A stretch of DNA of 64,000 bases from Pempheris klunzingeri (taxonomy: Eukaryota > Chordata > Actinopteri > Acropomatiformes > Pempheridae), in contig NC_092013.1 in NCBI RefSeq assembly GCF_042242105.1, positions 17,993,618 to 18,057,617 of the forward strand. The letters run 5' to 3'. Position 1 is the stretch's first letter, and each line of letters starts with the position of its first letter. The translations under genes were made by a program, and so were the position numbers. Of this stretch, positions 23,461-34,515 are shown piece by piece. Under the pieces are notes generated by a model, which was not told where the DNA came from, made no database searches, and saw nothing but the letters and a program-made list of their open reading frames with translations.

Positions 23461-26400
23461 AAATGCGTTCAATAAAATCGACCGTATGTGGCCAATCACT
23501 ACCTTGTGGAAGCTTTGGGTTCATGCTGTTTTCTGCCCTAAGGAAAACAGCAGCTGAAGTATCAGTCTGTTCTGTCTGAAGGGGAGACAGTTTGCTGTTT
23601 GCTCGTGGTATGTTGCTTTCCACAGTAATTGCAGTCTTGGAGCCAGTACTCATTATCACCATGACAGAACAACAGAAGATACCCTTTATGAGCTGGATTT
23701 GGGATGAAATGTAACCCAACAGACTGTTTACCGCATTTTCAAGCTAAGGAGGATTAAAAAAAAAGGCCAAACTCTGAGTGAGTGAGTATGAATGAAGTGA
23801 AAATTGTTATTATCATATTTTAGTGTGTCATTTGCATTTTGCCAATCAGTCGTTGTTTACCGTCAGAGAGAAAGTTGCTTTTTTGAATAATTGTATTGAT
23901 ATTAAGGCTCTAGGGATTTGTGGTCCACAGAGGATGAATCCTAACCGCTTTAGTGGTGCCCTGACTTCATCTTTTGCACCACCGTGAGGTTTGAGTGAAA
24001 TGTCACAGCAGCTATATACTGGATTGCTATGACTTTTTCAAATCTATTTATTTATTTCCACACATTCATGTCCTCCCTAGGATGAACTGTAAAAACTTGT
24101 CCTGATTTTTCATCACCTTGTCAGAATCAGTGGCATTCCCACCAGTCCCAGCTGTAGTGTACTTTAACATGTCAACACACCGAACTAAAACTATAATCAT
24201 GGTAAACACTATCCCGGGTAAATATCAGCAAGTTAGAATTGACATTGCGATCATTTTAGCGACACCAAGCTTAAATCACCTCTGTGGCTCACAGGCCTGC
24301 TAGCTAGGCTGTAGACTCTCTGTGCTTTCATGATAAAGTAACTGATTTTTCCCGCTGGTATTGAAATTGTTCGACTATTTTCACATGAAGAATTTACAAA
24401 AATACTGTGCTCTCCGACAGCACTGAAGACCTCCAGTTACTTGCCAATAGCAGCATGTAATCAAGCAGCACATTTTCCAACACACAGCCGAAATCTTATT
24501 AGTGTTTACTCTGCTAGTTCCTACTCATTTCCCACCCTGACATCAGCGACGATTTATCTGTTGTGCAGTGATTCAGCGGAGGTTGTTGTGGGACAAGATG
24601 TGGTCAGTTGGCAGTGAGCCCGGCAGCAGTGGGAGATAAGACCTCAGTGGACAAACTCATGAGTCAAATAAAAAATACAGAAGAATTGTGAGAGCATTTC
24701 TGAGAATATCAGGTAGAATTTGTATTCTCAGTAGCTTACCCCTGACAGCGCATTGAATTGAGAGGTGAACGTTTTTCATCACCACAGTATGATTAATCAG
24801 GCAGGATAAAAAATGATGAATGAGTCGTAATCAGTCCTACAAGTAAACTGTTTCTCATTAAAGCAGAGACTATAAGCTCCTCACAGAGATATTACAGATA
24901 GGCTACATTAACATTTTCATTCGGTTCCATCAGCCGAGAAAGCATTAAAACAATGTTGTGAGCCATTTATTTTGTGTTGATTAACTCATGTAACAGTGAG
25001 TGATTAGTTTCTTGACAATCTCAATGTGTTGTGCTGAGATTTAATGTTTAATGAAAAAATAAAAACTTCTCATAACAGTTAGAGCTTCCTTCAAATTATA
25101 TATAAAAAAAAACATTTTACCTTAAAAATGATCTGATTTCTCCCTGTTTTGTGGATATCTGTGGGAAATAAAAACTTGTGCTTGTGCTTAAAAATACCTC
25201 CAGTCAAACCAGCTAAAATCATGTCTAATGAACCTCTTGTTCCTCTTGGCATGCAGTTGGTGTTTCACTTAGCTTCACATTACGCCAGATGCCTGTGTTA
25301 CAGCAGGACAAGATGCCGGGCATTTACTGAAGGATGTAAAGCCATAACTGCCACCATATGGCCACACTGCTGCAGAGACATGACAACACTTTTCACAGAC
25401 ACACACACACACACATAATATGTCCCTGTGAACCTTAATGACCAGACAGTCTGCATGGACATAATCAAGATTTCATGACAGAAATACCTACAAGAGGAAC
25501 AGAGTGACCTGCTGGGGTAAAAGGGGAAAGATAATTCACCCCCATTCATACAGCCATCTTAAATGTTTCAAAACTCTCAGAGTAGCGCGACAATTAAAAT
25601 ATTTTATGTATGATTTTGGGTTACCATGGATTTATTCTTGACCTTTTTATTGTAAGATTATTCTGTGACAGAATAATATAATAATACAACCCATAACTCT
25701 TAAACGGAAACACATATATAATAGGACACACTCTATAAAGATAGACTGCATGAGAGTTAAACTTGAAAGTTTTCTACTTTTGTGACCCTCTAAGGAGATA
25801 TTATGTGTGTGTGTGTATCTGATGTGCATAATGTTTCTGATTTTCAACAGTTTCATTTAACTTAATTCACACTAGTATGATTGAATTAACCCTGATTATT
25901 GTTTATATAACACCTGGGTATGCTCATATTGAAATTCAGCTCATTAATTTTTTTTCATTTTGTCATATGTTGATAAACACATTTGTGCAATTATAAAATG
26001 TAAATGCAACTGGCTTTGTAAGTGGGCTAGAAACATGTTCTAGAGCGATACAGTGAGTCTGCTCCAAGGTTTCTTCCTAACACAGAATCATCTTGAATTT
26101 TATTTTGAAAGCCAGTGTTATACTTGGTCTCATGTTTTGCGACCAATTATTGCAGAGTAATGTGCTTTTCTTAACAGTTTTAGAGTGTTTTTCTTTTCAT
26201 CACTTGAAGGCAGCTCAATTCAAAGTCTCAGGAATTCCAAATTTACCAATCTAATCTCACCTTTACAATAAGAAGGAGCTGTTTTGCAGAATGTCCACCT
26301 CTTCACTGCAAGCAATATTGAACAATCCCTGCTCTAGTTTTTTTTTAATCACTTTAGTATCCAAAGGTCATCTCACACAAATTCCCTGAAATGAAAAATT

Positions 26401-26576
26401 CCTCATTAGCACTGCTGTCTGAATTGATCTACTGTACTTTATTTTTGCACCTTAATTACACTTCTTTTCAAGTAACTGCATTTATAAATCCCAAGATGTC
26501 CAATGCTTGTTGTGTCCCACACAAAACACACACACACACAAAAAATGAAGCAACTCAGATGCACATTATAGGAGAT
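21785..26576. other. Gene-poor interval between gls2 and the elastase cluster
   Basis: The first 550 bases are likely gls2 3' UTR. The rest is AT-rich with a (CT)n tract at 23421-23459 and a short CA run near 25400. No reading frame resembles a known protein, and no tRNA or other RNA gene was recognised. Because the neighbouring genes converge on it, it should contain both transcription end sites but no promoter need lie here. Confidence 0.5.
23421..23459. repeat. (CT)n microsatellite
   Basis: About 19 uninterrupted CT units in the interval between gls2 and the elastase genes. Confidence 0.95.
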
Positions 26577-26830
26577 TTTATTCAGATGGAGTCGGACAGA
26601 AACTGAGATGAATCCAGAGTGTTTCCTTGTCTTCATGGAGATCGTCCTTCTTCTCAACCCATAATCTGGCAAAGCAAGGACAAATGAATAATTATGTGAT
26701 TATCCACAAGAATCTTAGCAAAATGCAGTGGAAATAGACATGTATTTGTGGAGATGAATGAATGAAAAAAACATGAAATCCTCTGGTTACTGCATGTATT
26801 TATGAATGCACTACTATACTTGAACTCGAC

Positions 26831-29800
26831 TCATGCAGAACATGCATTAACATTAATAATACTGACGCCGTTCATCCAGCTGATGTAGGCAGACACACGG
26901 GTGAAGACGGTGGGCTTCCTGTAAGCGTTACAGCCAGAGGAAGACACAAAGCTGGTCACGCCGTGAACAACCCAGTTGCCGTTGACACTGCAGTTCAGGG
27001 GGCCGCCGGAGTCACCCTGGATTCAGATGTGACAAACAAACGTCAGAGTCAAAAAGGAGTGTATAATCCCCTTTTCCACTGCACTTAACCTGTTGAAACT
27101 CACTTCTCATATCCCCTTCAGATCTCAGAAGTTTGTTCAGAACATGAACTTGCAAAAGTTTGACACTTTGTGCAGCTTAAGCACAAGCCTGGATCACTGT
27201 AAGTGACTTATGCCCCTGCTGATGCTGCAAGTAATCCCTGATGTGTCCTCCAAAATATCTTCCTTGACAGGGAAGGGTCAGACGTTCAGTTTCACTTTGT
27301 CATGGGGGAGTGGGACTGAATTCTGACCACTTCTTCACAGTGTTTCCCCCAGTCTGCTTATACGCAAAAATCATTCCAAAACTGGAGGAGCTGGGTTCAA
27401 AATCTGAGCTGGGAAGAATCGGTCATCCTGAAACAGGCATCCTTTATAAAGACATGATAAGTTGTGACTAATGGCTTCATGATTGAGTTCATAAACCAGG
27501 CTCTAACGTCTAATAGCGCTGTTATAAGCTATTAACAAGAACACATTTTGTGTCGCCAGGTTGGAAAAAAAAAACAGTGCTTATCCATTTTATATTAACA
27601 CAGTTATAAACGTTAGTTATCCACTCAAAAAATGCTTAATAAGCTGTTAATAAATGGATCTTGGTCCATCCTGGCAACCCAAATGTTTTGTCTTATTAAT
27701 GGATAATAACTGATTTATAAAACTTTGATAAATCGTTTATTATCCTTTAATAAGGCCATCAGTAACAATTTATAAACCATTTTTAAGGGTAGAAAGATTG
27801 TTTTCAAGCTCTGGGGATGGGATGCTTTTGTGCTGTTCTGGCTTAATGGGATCAATCAAAGGAGAACTCCAGTGATTTTACACATCAAAATCTGTCTATA
27901 GGTTTTGGGGTGTACTACTGCATGTATGAAAAAAGCTGTATAGAGCCTTTTGTGGCTCCAGAGGGAGCTGCATAAGTCTGATTAATTGCCACAAGTAATG
28001 TCACATGAGTCAGCGTCGTTCGGGGCTGAAGGGCACAGTAAAAAAGAAACTAAAGTTGAGGGCATACACAGTCCTTTCGAAAACCCCATAGGCTCACCTG
28101 GCAACCAGAGTCGCTGCCGCCACCTGCACAGACCATGGAGTCCCTCACGGTGCTGCCCCACCATCCGTAGCTGGTGCAGGTCTTGTGGTCAACAACGGGC
28201 AGGTAGGCCTGCTTCAGCTGGGCAGACAGCTGACCTCCAGCTGGGGACGACAGGAGACACATCACAGCACTGTGATAAAGCCTGAAACAGCAGGATCAAA
28301 CTCTGCTATCTCTCTAGAGTTGATGTTATGTGCAGATTACTTTCTCACAGTGTGTTAACACTGAGCTAAATACTGGGTTTTATCACTGCGTCAGACTCAC
28401 TCTGGGTGCGACCCCATCCGGTGATGTAACAGGGATTGTTGTGGGGCAGGACCTGGCCGGAGGGAGGCAGGGCGCCGAGCTGGACGTAGTTGTTGAGAGA
28501 AGCATCAGAGGACAGACGCAGCAGAGCAATATCCCACCTGAGGGAGTAGACCAACATTTCCTCAAGCCAGTGAGTAACAAATCTTTTCTCTGTACTCATG
28601 AAGCTCACTTTAATGGTTTTGTTGAAGAGTGGGCTGTTATTTGCCTTTAAGTGGGAGTTGTTATGTCAAGGGCTGCAGCTAACAATTATTTTCATCATTG
28701 ATTAATATCCTCAATTAATCTTACAATTGCTTGAATTTCCTAAAGCCAAAGATGATTCATTTGCAGCAAAAGCAGCAAATCTCAACATTTGGGAAGCTGC
28801 AGAGAATGTTTGCCAGTTTTGATTGAAAAATGAAAATGGTTTTTGTGTTTTTCTGCTATAGTTATGTTATGATTGGATGCAATTTCTCTATCTATTTTCA
28901 GAGTAATAAGTCTAGTAAGGTCAGTCAATGATTTTTCAGGGGAATTTTGTAAATATTTATATAATATTTTTTGTACAATATTTTCCAGCTAATGTGGCTG
29001 TATCAAACGTTACGTGCAAATGTTGTATATTTACAAATATCTCAACGGCATTTGTTTTTATAGAATGTGATGTAAGTTTATCATCATGTGCTATTTTTGT
29101 ATGTAGAAGTGGGTCAAAACATGAGCAGTAAGCACTCACCCTCCAGCAACGTTGTTGGAGTTCCACTTGGGGTGGATGTGGACGCGGCTCACGCTCATGT
29201 ACTGCTCTCTGCCCTCATGGGAGTTGATGTTGTGATCTCCAAGAACAACACGCCAAGTCCTGGAACTGTGGACGTGCAAAAAATGAAAATTTTTATTCTT
29301 CCACTTGTACTTATCCGGTCTGGCAGTTAACACTCTCTAGTCAGTCAAGGATGTCTGTTGAAAATCAATATTTTGCATGGAAACTACATATTGAGAGGAA
29401 CTGTAGCTTTTATTGGACTGACATGCCCAAAGGCCAGCGGCTGTGGCTCAGTGGTAGAGTGGGTCGACCCTCAATCAGAAGGTCGGGGGTTCGATCCCCA
29501 GCTCCTATGTGTCCTAAGTGTCCTTGGGCAAGACACTGAACCCGAACTTGCTCCTGCTCCTGGCTTCAGTGTGTGAATGAGTATGAAAGAATAGTCTCCT
29601 CCAAATTACATTTCCTCCTGCATGAATGTATGAATGATGTATGAATGGGTGAATGAGGATGTCATGTAAAAGCGCTTTGAGTAGTTGAAATACTAACTAG
29701 AAAGGTGCTATACAAATACAGACCATTTACCATTTACATGCCGCAGTCAAATGTCAACCTGAGATATCTTGGCTATGCATTTATGCCACGAGGAAATAAG

Positions 29801-31151
29801 GAATGAGATGTTAATGTTCAGCTCTGTCAGAGCACATATCCTGCTACTTCAATCAAATCTCTATTAGTTTGAGGCACAGCAGCTATTCTGCAATTCCGCG
29901 AACTCCTACCGGTCCACGCAGTGAGCGGCGGTCATGACCCATCCTCTCCTGATCAGGGTTCCTCCGCAGGTGTGGTAGAAGCTGCTGCCAGATTTGTACT
30001 GAAGAGAGATCTGATGAAACAACATGGTAGAGCATTACAACCACAGGAAACTGAACCAGTCACATTTTTGCCAAATGCTTCGTGGCATCATTCCCCACTG
30101 GAAGATGCTGAAAAAGGTGTTAAAAGTGCAGAATTAAATGCAGCTGTTGACCTTTTTTGGACGTGTGTATGCAGATTATATTGACCTCTTTTACATTTTA
30201 AAGGTTTCAACAACTGTGACATACACGGTTGTGGAGCAGTGGTAGTAGCTAAACACGTGTACTCAAGCAGGGATTAAAGCAAGAAACATTTATGAGCCTG
30301 AGAAGTCGTCCAGGAGGAACTGTGTGCAATGTACTATGTGTAAGTATTATATGGATTTAAAACTGCTCTGTGCCTGAAATCAGACATGATGCCTGAGAGA
30401 TGAAAGCCCTCTTCAAGTAGTGTACACAAGTACAATTTAGAAACACGTCTACTTTACTGGAGTATAGCCAGTTAATGCTACTTTATACTTATACTTAGAG
30501 ATGATATACTATACTTAATTCTGTACTTTTTACTCCACTATTTATCAAAACTTGTAGTTACACGTTACTTTGTTTTTTATGTATATACATAAAATATGAT
30601 GCATTATTATAGGCCTTGCATATATCAGTTATGTGGCTGATATTCATGTTGGAGTTATAACTTATGCACATAAGATTATTATATATAAAAGCCATTCTGC
30701 ATAATGAGTACTTTTAGGTTTGAAACTTTTTAAGTACTTTTTGTAGGTAATGCCTAGTTGCAAGTAAAATTCCTGCTTTTAAAATCCTACTTGAGTAAAA
30801 GCACAGTATTTTCACCTTGTCAGGCTTTAACTTAAATTAAATCTGGGCACTTCTTGGCTCACAGAGGTAGAGTCAGACAAAGAGTACATTACCTGCCAAG
30901 GCCAGGAGTTGGGTCTGGCTACCTCGCCTCCCACAACTCTCTCCTCAACATTGTCATCCTCCAGGTACCTGGGCTGGGGCTCCAGCTCAGCCAGCACTGA
31001 GCAAAGTGGAGTCACAGGAAGCATTACAGTCAGACATCAAGTATTCAAGTGCGTCAGCAGTCATATGTGTGTGTGCCGAATGGTTAAAGGAAAGGAAGAG
31101 TCAGTTCTCACCGAGGGCTGCAAGAGAGGTCAACACAAGAAACCTGAGCAT
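26831..31151 (-). CDS. cela1: Chymotrypsin-like elastase 1, copy A, complete, 7 exons
   Basis: Secreted pancreatic serine protease that cleaves after small aliphatic residues. Exons (in coding order): 31151-31112, 30996-30893, 30010-29910, 29265-29140, 28537-28401, 28240-28098, 27016-26831; 278 aa. A signal peptide ([16 protein letters not shown]) is followed by a short propeptide and the activation site EER/VVGGE. The catalytic triad is complete: His57 in TAAHC, Asp102 in WDIALL, Ser195 in GDSGGPL. The S1 pocket is elastase-like (Ser189, Val216 in TSFV, Thr226 in KPTVFT). Eight framework cysteines are present, plus one extra in the C-terminal tail NACSA. A TATA box sits at 31201-31210 and an E-box element at 31271-31297. 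It is larger than its sisters because transposons fill its introns. Candidate poly(A) signal (TTTATT on +) at 26577-26582. Cela1 fits better than Cela2/3 by remembered sequence; the exact tandem number is unknown. Confidence 0.93.
27420..27790. repeat. AT-rich probable transposon in elastase A intron 6
   Basis: A stretch rich in TTAATAA, TTATAAA and AATAAGC words in both orientations (for example GCTTAATAAGCTGTTAATAA and TTTATAAACCATTTTTAAGG), similar to short fish elements with internal inverted sub-repeats. No clear ends were found. Confidence 0.3.
28669..28830. repeat. Partial AGGGCTGCA-type fish element in elastase A intron 4
   Basis: Begins AGGGCTGCAGCTAACAATTA and continues with GATTAAT-rich DNA and a CCTAAAGCCAAAGATGA segment, as in the family seen at 1836-2200. 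The right end is lost. Confidence 0.6.
29438..29736 (+). mobile_element. tRNA-derived SINE in elastase A intron 3
   Basis: A tRNA-like head has a polymerase III A box (TGGCTCAGTGG, 29444-29454) and a B box (GGTTCGATCC, 29488-29497). It is followed by a body with CTTGGGCAAGACACTGAACC and a 3' part with AAAGCGCTTTGAGTAG and GGTGCTATACAAATACAG, the layout of V-SINE-like fish elements. About 300 bp, and it looks nearly full length. It is inserted opposite to the host gene's direction. It is not a functional tRNA gene: no proper anticodon arm or acceptor pairing is seen. Confidence 0.8.
30415..30825. repeat. Decayed fish transposon (TACTT type) in elastase A intron 2
   Basis: Words such as CTACTTTATACTTATACTTA, GTACTTTTTACTCCACTA and, at the far end, CCTACTTGAGTAAAAGCA mark a second copy of the element at 10732-11200. 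Its two ends are roughly inverted copies of each other. Edges are approximate. Confidence 0.5.
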
Positions 31152-31200
31152 GGCTGTAGTCTCGTGAAATGTTCTGCTCTGGAGACTTCTGCCCACTAGT

Positions 31201-31210
31201 CTTTTATACC
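31201..31210 (-). promoter_or_regulatory. TATA box of elastase A
   Basis: CTTTTATACC on +, that is GGTATAAAAG on the coding strand, 50 bases before the start codon. The same word occurs at nearly the same distance before copy C and a close variant before copy B. Confidence 0.8.
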
Positions 31211-31270
31211 TTAGGGCTTCCTCTGCAGATAGTGTGTGAGCATGTGTGTGTGACTTGTTCAGCACATGTC

Positions 31271-31297
31271 CACCTGTGTCTGTCCCACAGTTATCAC
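31271..31297 (-). promoter_or_regulatory. PTF1-like acinar element and GATA word upstream of elastase A
   Basis: On + the order is CACCTG, four bases, TGTCCC, then TTATCAC. An E-box (CACCTG) followed by a TC-box (TTTCCC) is the known form of the PTF1 site of pancreatic enzyme genes, and here the spacing fits with one mismatch in the TC-box. It lies about 60 bases upstream of the TATA box. Copies B and C have the E-box and TTATCAC at similar places with a weaker TC-box. Binding is inferred. Confidence 0.5.
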
Positions 31298-34295
31298 TAC
31301 AGGGACAGGGGGGAATCATATTATGGAAGAGCTGACTCAGCGACGGAATCACCTGTTTTTGGCAACTACAGTCAGGAATGAGATTTTCCTGGACTGTACT
31401 ATTTCTTTCTGATTTTCACCACTAAACCTTTTCATGTTATGCTGCAGTTAAGCAGCTTTTGACTGTAGATACTGTGTGCACACAGACCATACATGGACAT
31501 ACATTTTTTATTTTCAATGAATGTGCATTTTCACACTAGCTGGAGTAGCTGGAAACAAAGACCTTTTTAGTTAGTGTTTCAAATAGTGCTCTTTTAGAAC
31601 CATCAATAAACACTTAACATGTAACCAATGCTTATGGATCTTCAAAGAGGAATCCATGTGTGCCTGTGGCCAGCTTGACATGGAGTTTAAGTATAATTGT
31701 TAATTGACTTAAAACATTAGCATTTATACCCAACAGCCATCTGTTGTTACGGTTTCTTTACCGTTACATGTAATGAGCAGAAATTGTGCTATACGAGTAG
31801 ATCAGGTTGCAGAGCGCACACAGCATGTCATGTAAGTATGTCTTTGAAAGGGTCACAGACTCATCAGCCATGAAAAATGGTTGTCTCACTTTCCAGCCAA
31901 AGCTGCTCTAAAGTCAACACCAGGCTGCTTCAGCTGAGCTCCAGCTATGCAGAAGGTAGAAACGAACACGTAGTGGTACTATAATGAGATTATGATGTGT
32001 GTTACAAGTTACAAGTTGTTAATTAATATAGATTAAGATCCGTGTTTAAAGCTTGCAGTAATAAGCCCGAGGCTACGGCACAGTTTCCCCCTTCAAGCCT
32101 TTGATAAGTATTCATGAGGCCCAGTGTAGGAGATATGATAACTGTGTGTCCCAGTGTTGGTATCATACAGTAGAAAGAGCTGCTGCAACATAGGATTTGT
32201 TTTAAGATGAGAGACAGACAAGTATATATGGTTTTTTCATTAACAAACATATAAAATTCATCTTTGATTCTGGAAGCTTTGTTTTAGGCAACATGAACAA
32301 GGAGATCTTCATTTTGGCAGCAGTGTGCAAAAAATGACTCCAGTTACACATCCTGGAGCTGCTGAGCAACACTTTGACAACTCATCTATGATATCTATAA
32401 AGAAATTTTAAAAAAGAGGGAGAGAGAGAGAAAACTCATTATTTCAAGGCAACTGTCCTCATTCAGGTTTTGGGGGGTTTCAGTCAAACTCAAACTTAGT
32501 TTTGAAATAAACTAAAAAGAAATGTGGAAAAAGTTTACTCTTTAGAAAAACTTGAAATTAAAGTAAATTTAACATATTTGATATTAAGTAATTACTATAT
32601 GTAGAACAATATGAAAATGCTTTGAACTCTGAATTCTGCAAGATAGAATGATGGTCTGTGATCTGCTCTTGACCTTAATACGTGTTACTTGTGCATTTAA
32701 CCCACTGAACATTCTGTTAATTACTATCACTATAATTAAAGATGTTCCGCTGATTTAAAGGAACAATTTGACATTTTGGAGAATTTGCTTATTGACTTTC
32801 TTGTCGAGAGATAAGAAGATTGATACCACTTTCATATTTGTGCAGTAAATATAAATCTGGAGCCAGTTAGCCTAGCTTAGCATAAAGAACAGACACAGGC
32901 AGGAAGCTGCTAGCCCTGCTCTGACCAAACATATCAAAATCCACTTACGAGCGCCTCTTAAGTTCACTATTGAAGATGTTATATCTGGACATCAACTAAA
33001 AACATCCACCATTTTACCACAGACCAGTTTCTTCCTGGAGTCTACGCTGTTTTCCTGGCAAGAAATATTTCACCACAAAATGCCCAGAGTATTACCCAAA
33101 ATGTTGAACTATTCCTTTAAATAAACTATTGTACTATTGTTTGTGTGTTAACTCCTATTTGTTGCATGATACTTATCTTTTATTCTTCTTATTCAAAAAC
33201 CCATCGTATGGCTTCTGTGATTAAATTTAACAACAGATCTGTCCACGCGATAAACAGAAGAGTGTCCGTTTGGTATTTACAGCACATTTTTCATCTTTAA
33301 AGACTCTTGCTAAAAATATCTACTATAGCAATCCGATTGTAATGAAATTATAGCTGGGAGGATGTAACTAATTCATCCACATAAATAATGGCTACAATAA
33401 CCTCTCCGCAGGTCCTGTTTTAAATTTATCTTTGGATGATACTCTAGTGTTTAAGGTCAAAATGAAACATTCAATAAAATAAGCTTGCACTTTCGCCACC
33501 ATTTACCATCTGAAGAACAGAGCGAGTGCTGGCCTCTGGAGAGAAGGTTGTGGTTAAGTGCACATCAAGAGCACAACAGTCAGTCAGTCCATCTGTCTGA
33601 GTTATTTCCATTCTGATTATAGCTCGGGCACAACATGTGTGCACTTCCCACTATAGGCAGACTTATCATGCATACATGTACTGTACCCTCCATCAGGGCC
33701 TCAGAATTCACTGCAGCAATTTTCCTCTGAAATGTCACAAAACCACCAGAGAGGCAACAGAAAGGGTTAAAATGAACCTTCTGGTTGTAAAACACAATTG
33801 TATCTGACCAGTTTCTGGTGGGAGCAGAAAGAGAACCAGTTTAATTTGAAAAATATGAGGAATAATAGAAAAAGACAGGCCAACCAAAAGACAAAAGACT
33901 GCAAAATGAATGTCAGCGTTTACTCAGGACTGCTGGCTGTCAGGACTCAGATCAAATTTGCATTATGTCAAAAAACAAAACAAAAGTGTATCTCCGTGTC
34001 CCTGATATGGCCCCTCAGTGCACCGTCTGCTTGTCTGTGTATTTGTCCCATTTCTGTCACGGAGTTAACTTCCCGAGTGCTGACAATGCTAACATGCTGC
34101 ACTGAAATGTGAAAATGGTGAAAGTTTTAGGAGGCTAAGAAAGTGGTTTGTTAGGTGTTTTTTTAATCTGAACTTCAAGGTTTATCTTGATGATGCAGAG
34201 AAGTACTAAAATATGACCTAAAAGCAGTCAGTGCTAAGAAATACAGACCAGGCAGCTAAAAAAGTTTCCAAACACAAATACTGCTTATGGCCAAG
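31298..34295. other. Interval between elastase copies A and B
   Basis: No gene recognised. It holds a fold-back transposon at 32755-33122 and otherwise AT-rich DNA. Distal control elements of elastase A and the end of copy B's transcript should lie here. Confidence 0.5.
32755..33122. mobile_element. Fish MITE, about 370 bp, nearly whole
   Basis: The left end TTTAAAGGAACAATTTGACA (then TTTTGG) is mirrored at the right by a sequence ending TTGAACTATTCCTTTAAA, giving inverted ends of about 20-28 bp with mismatches. Internal words AGAAGATTGATACCACTTTC and GTTAGCCTAGCTTAGCATAA are those of a very common fish element. There is no transposase. A shorter relative lies at about 36578-36790. Confidence 0.7.
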
Positions 34296-34515
34296 TTTAT
34301 TTGTAGACGATCTGAGCAGGGAAATTAGCTGCAGATGGAGAAACAGCTTACTTTAGCATAGTTTCTGCAAAGAAAATGACCCATTTCAAGGATTGTCCAT
34401 GACCTGGAAAACATGAAATAAGACATCTTCAATATATCATCAACTGCAGATGAATTCAAATGATTTGAGTTGGTGAAGTACAGGATTTTAAAAGAGCCTA
34501 TTGTCAAAAGTAAAT

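Noticed and set aside
29438-29510. tRNA-like sequence with A and B boxes
   Set aside because: Followed by a typical SINE body and tail, and the cloverleaf is incomplete; it is the head of a SINE, not a tRNA gene.
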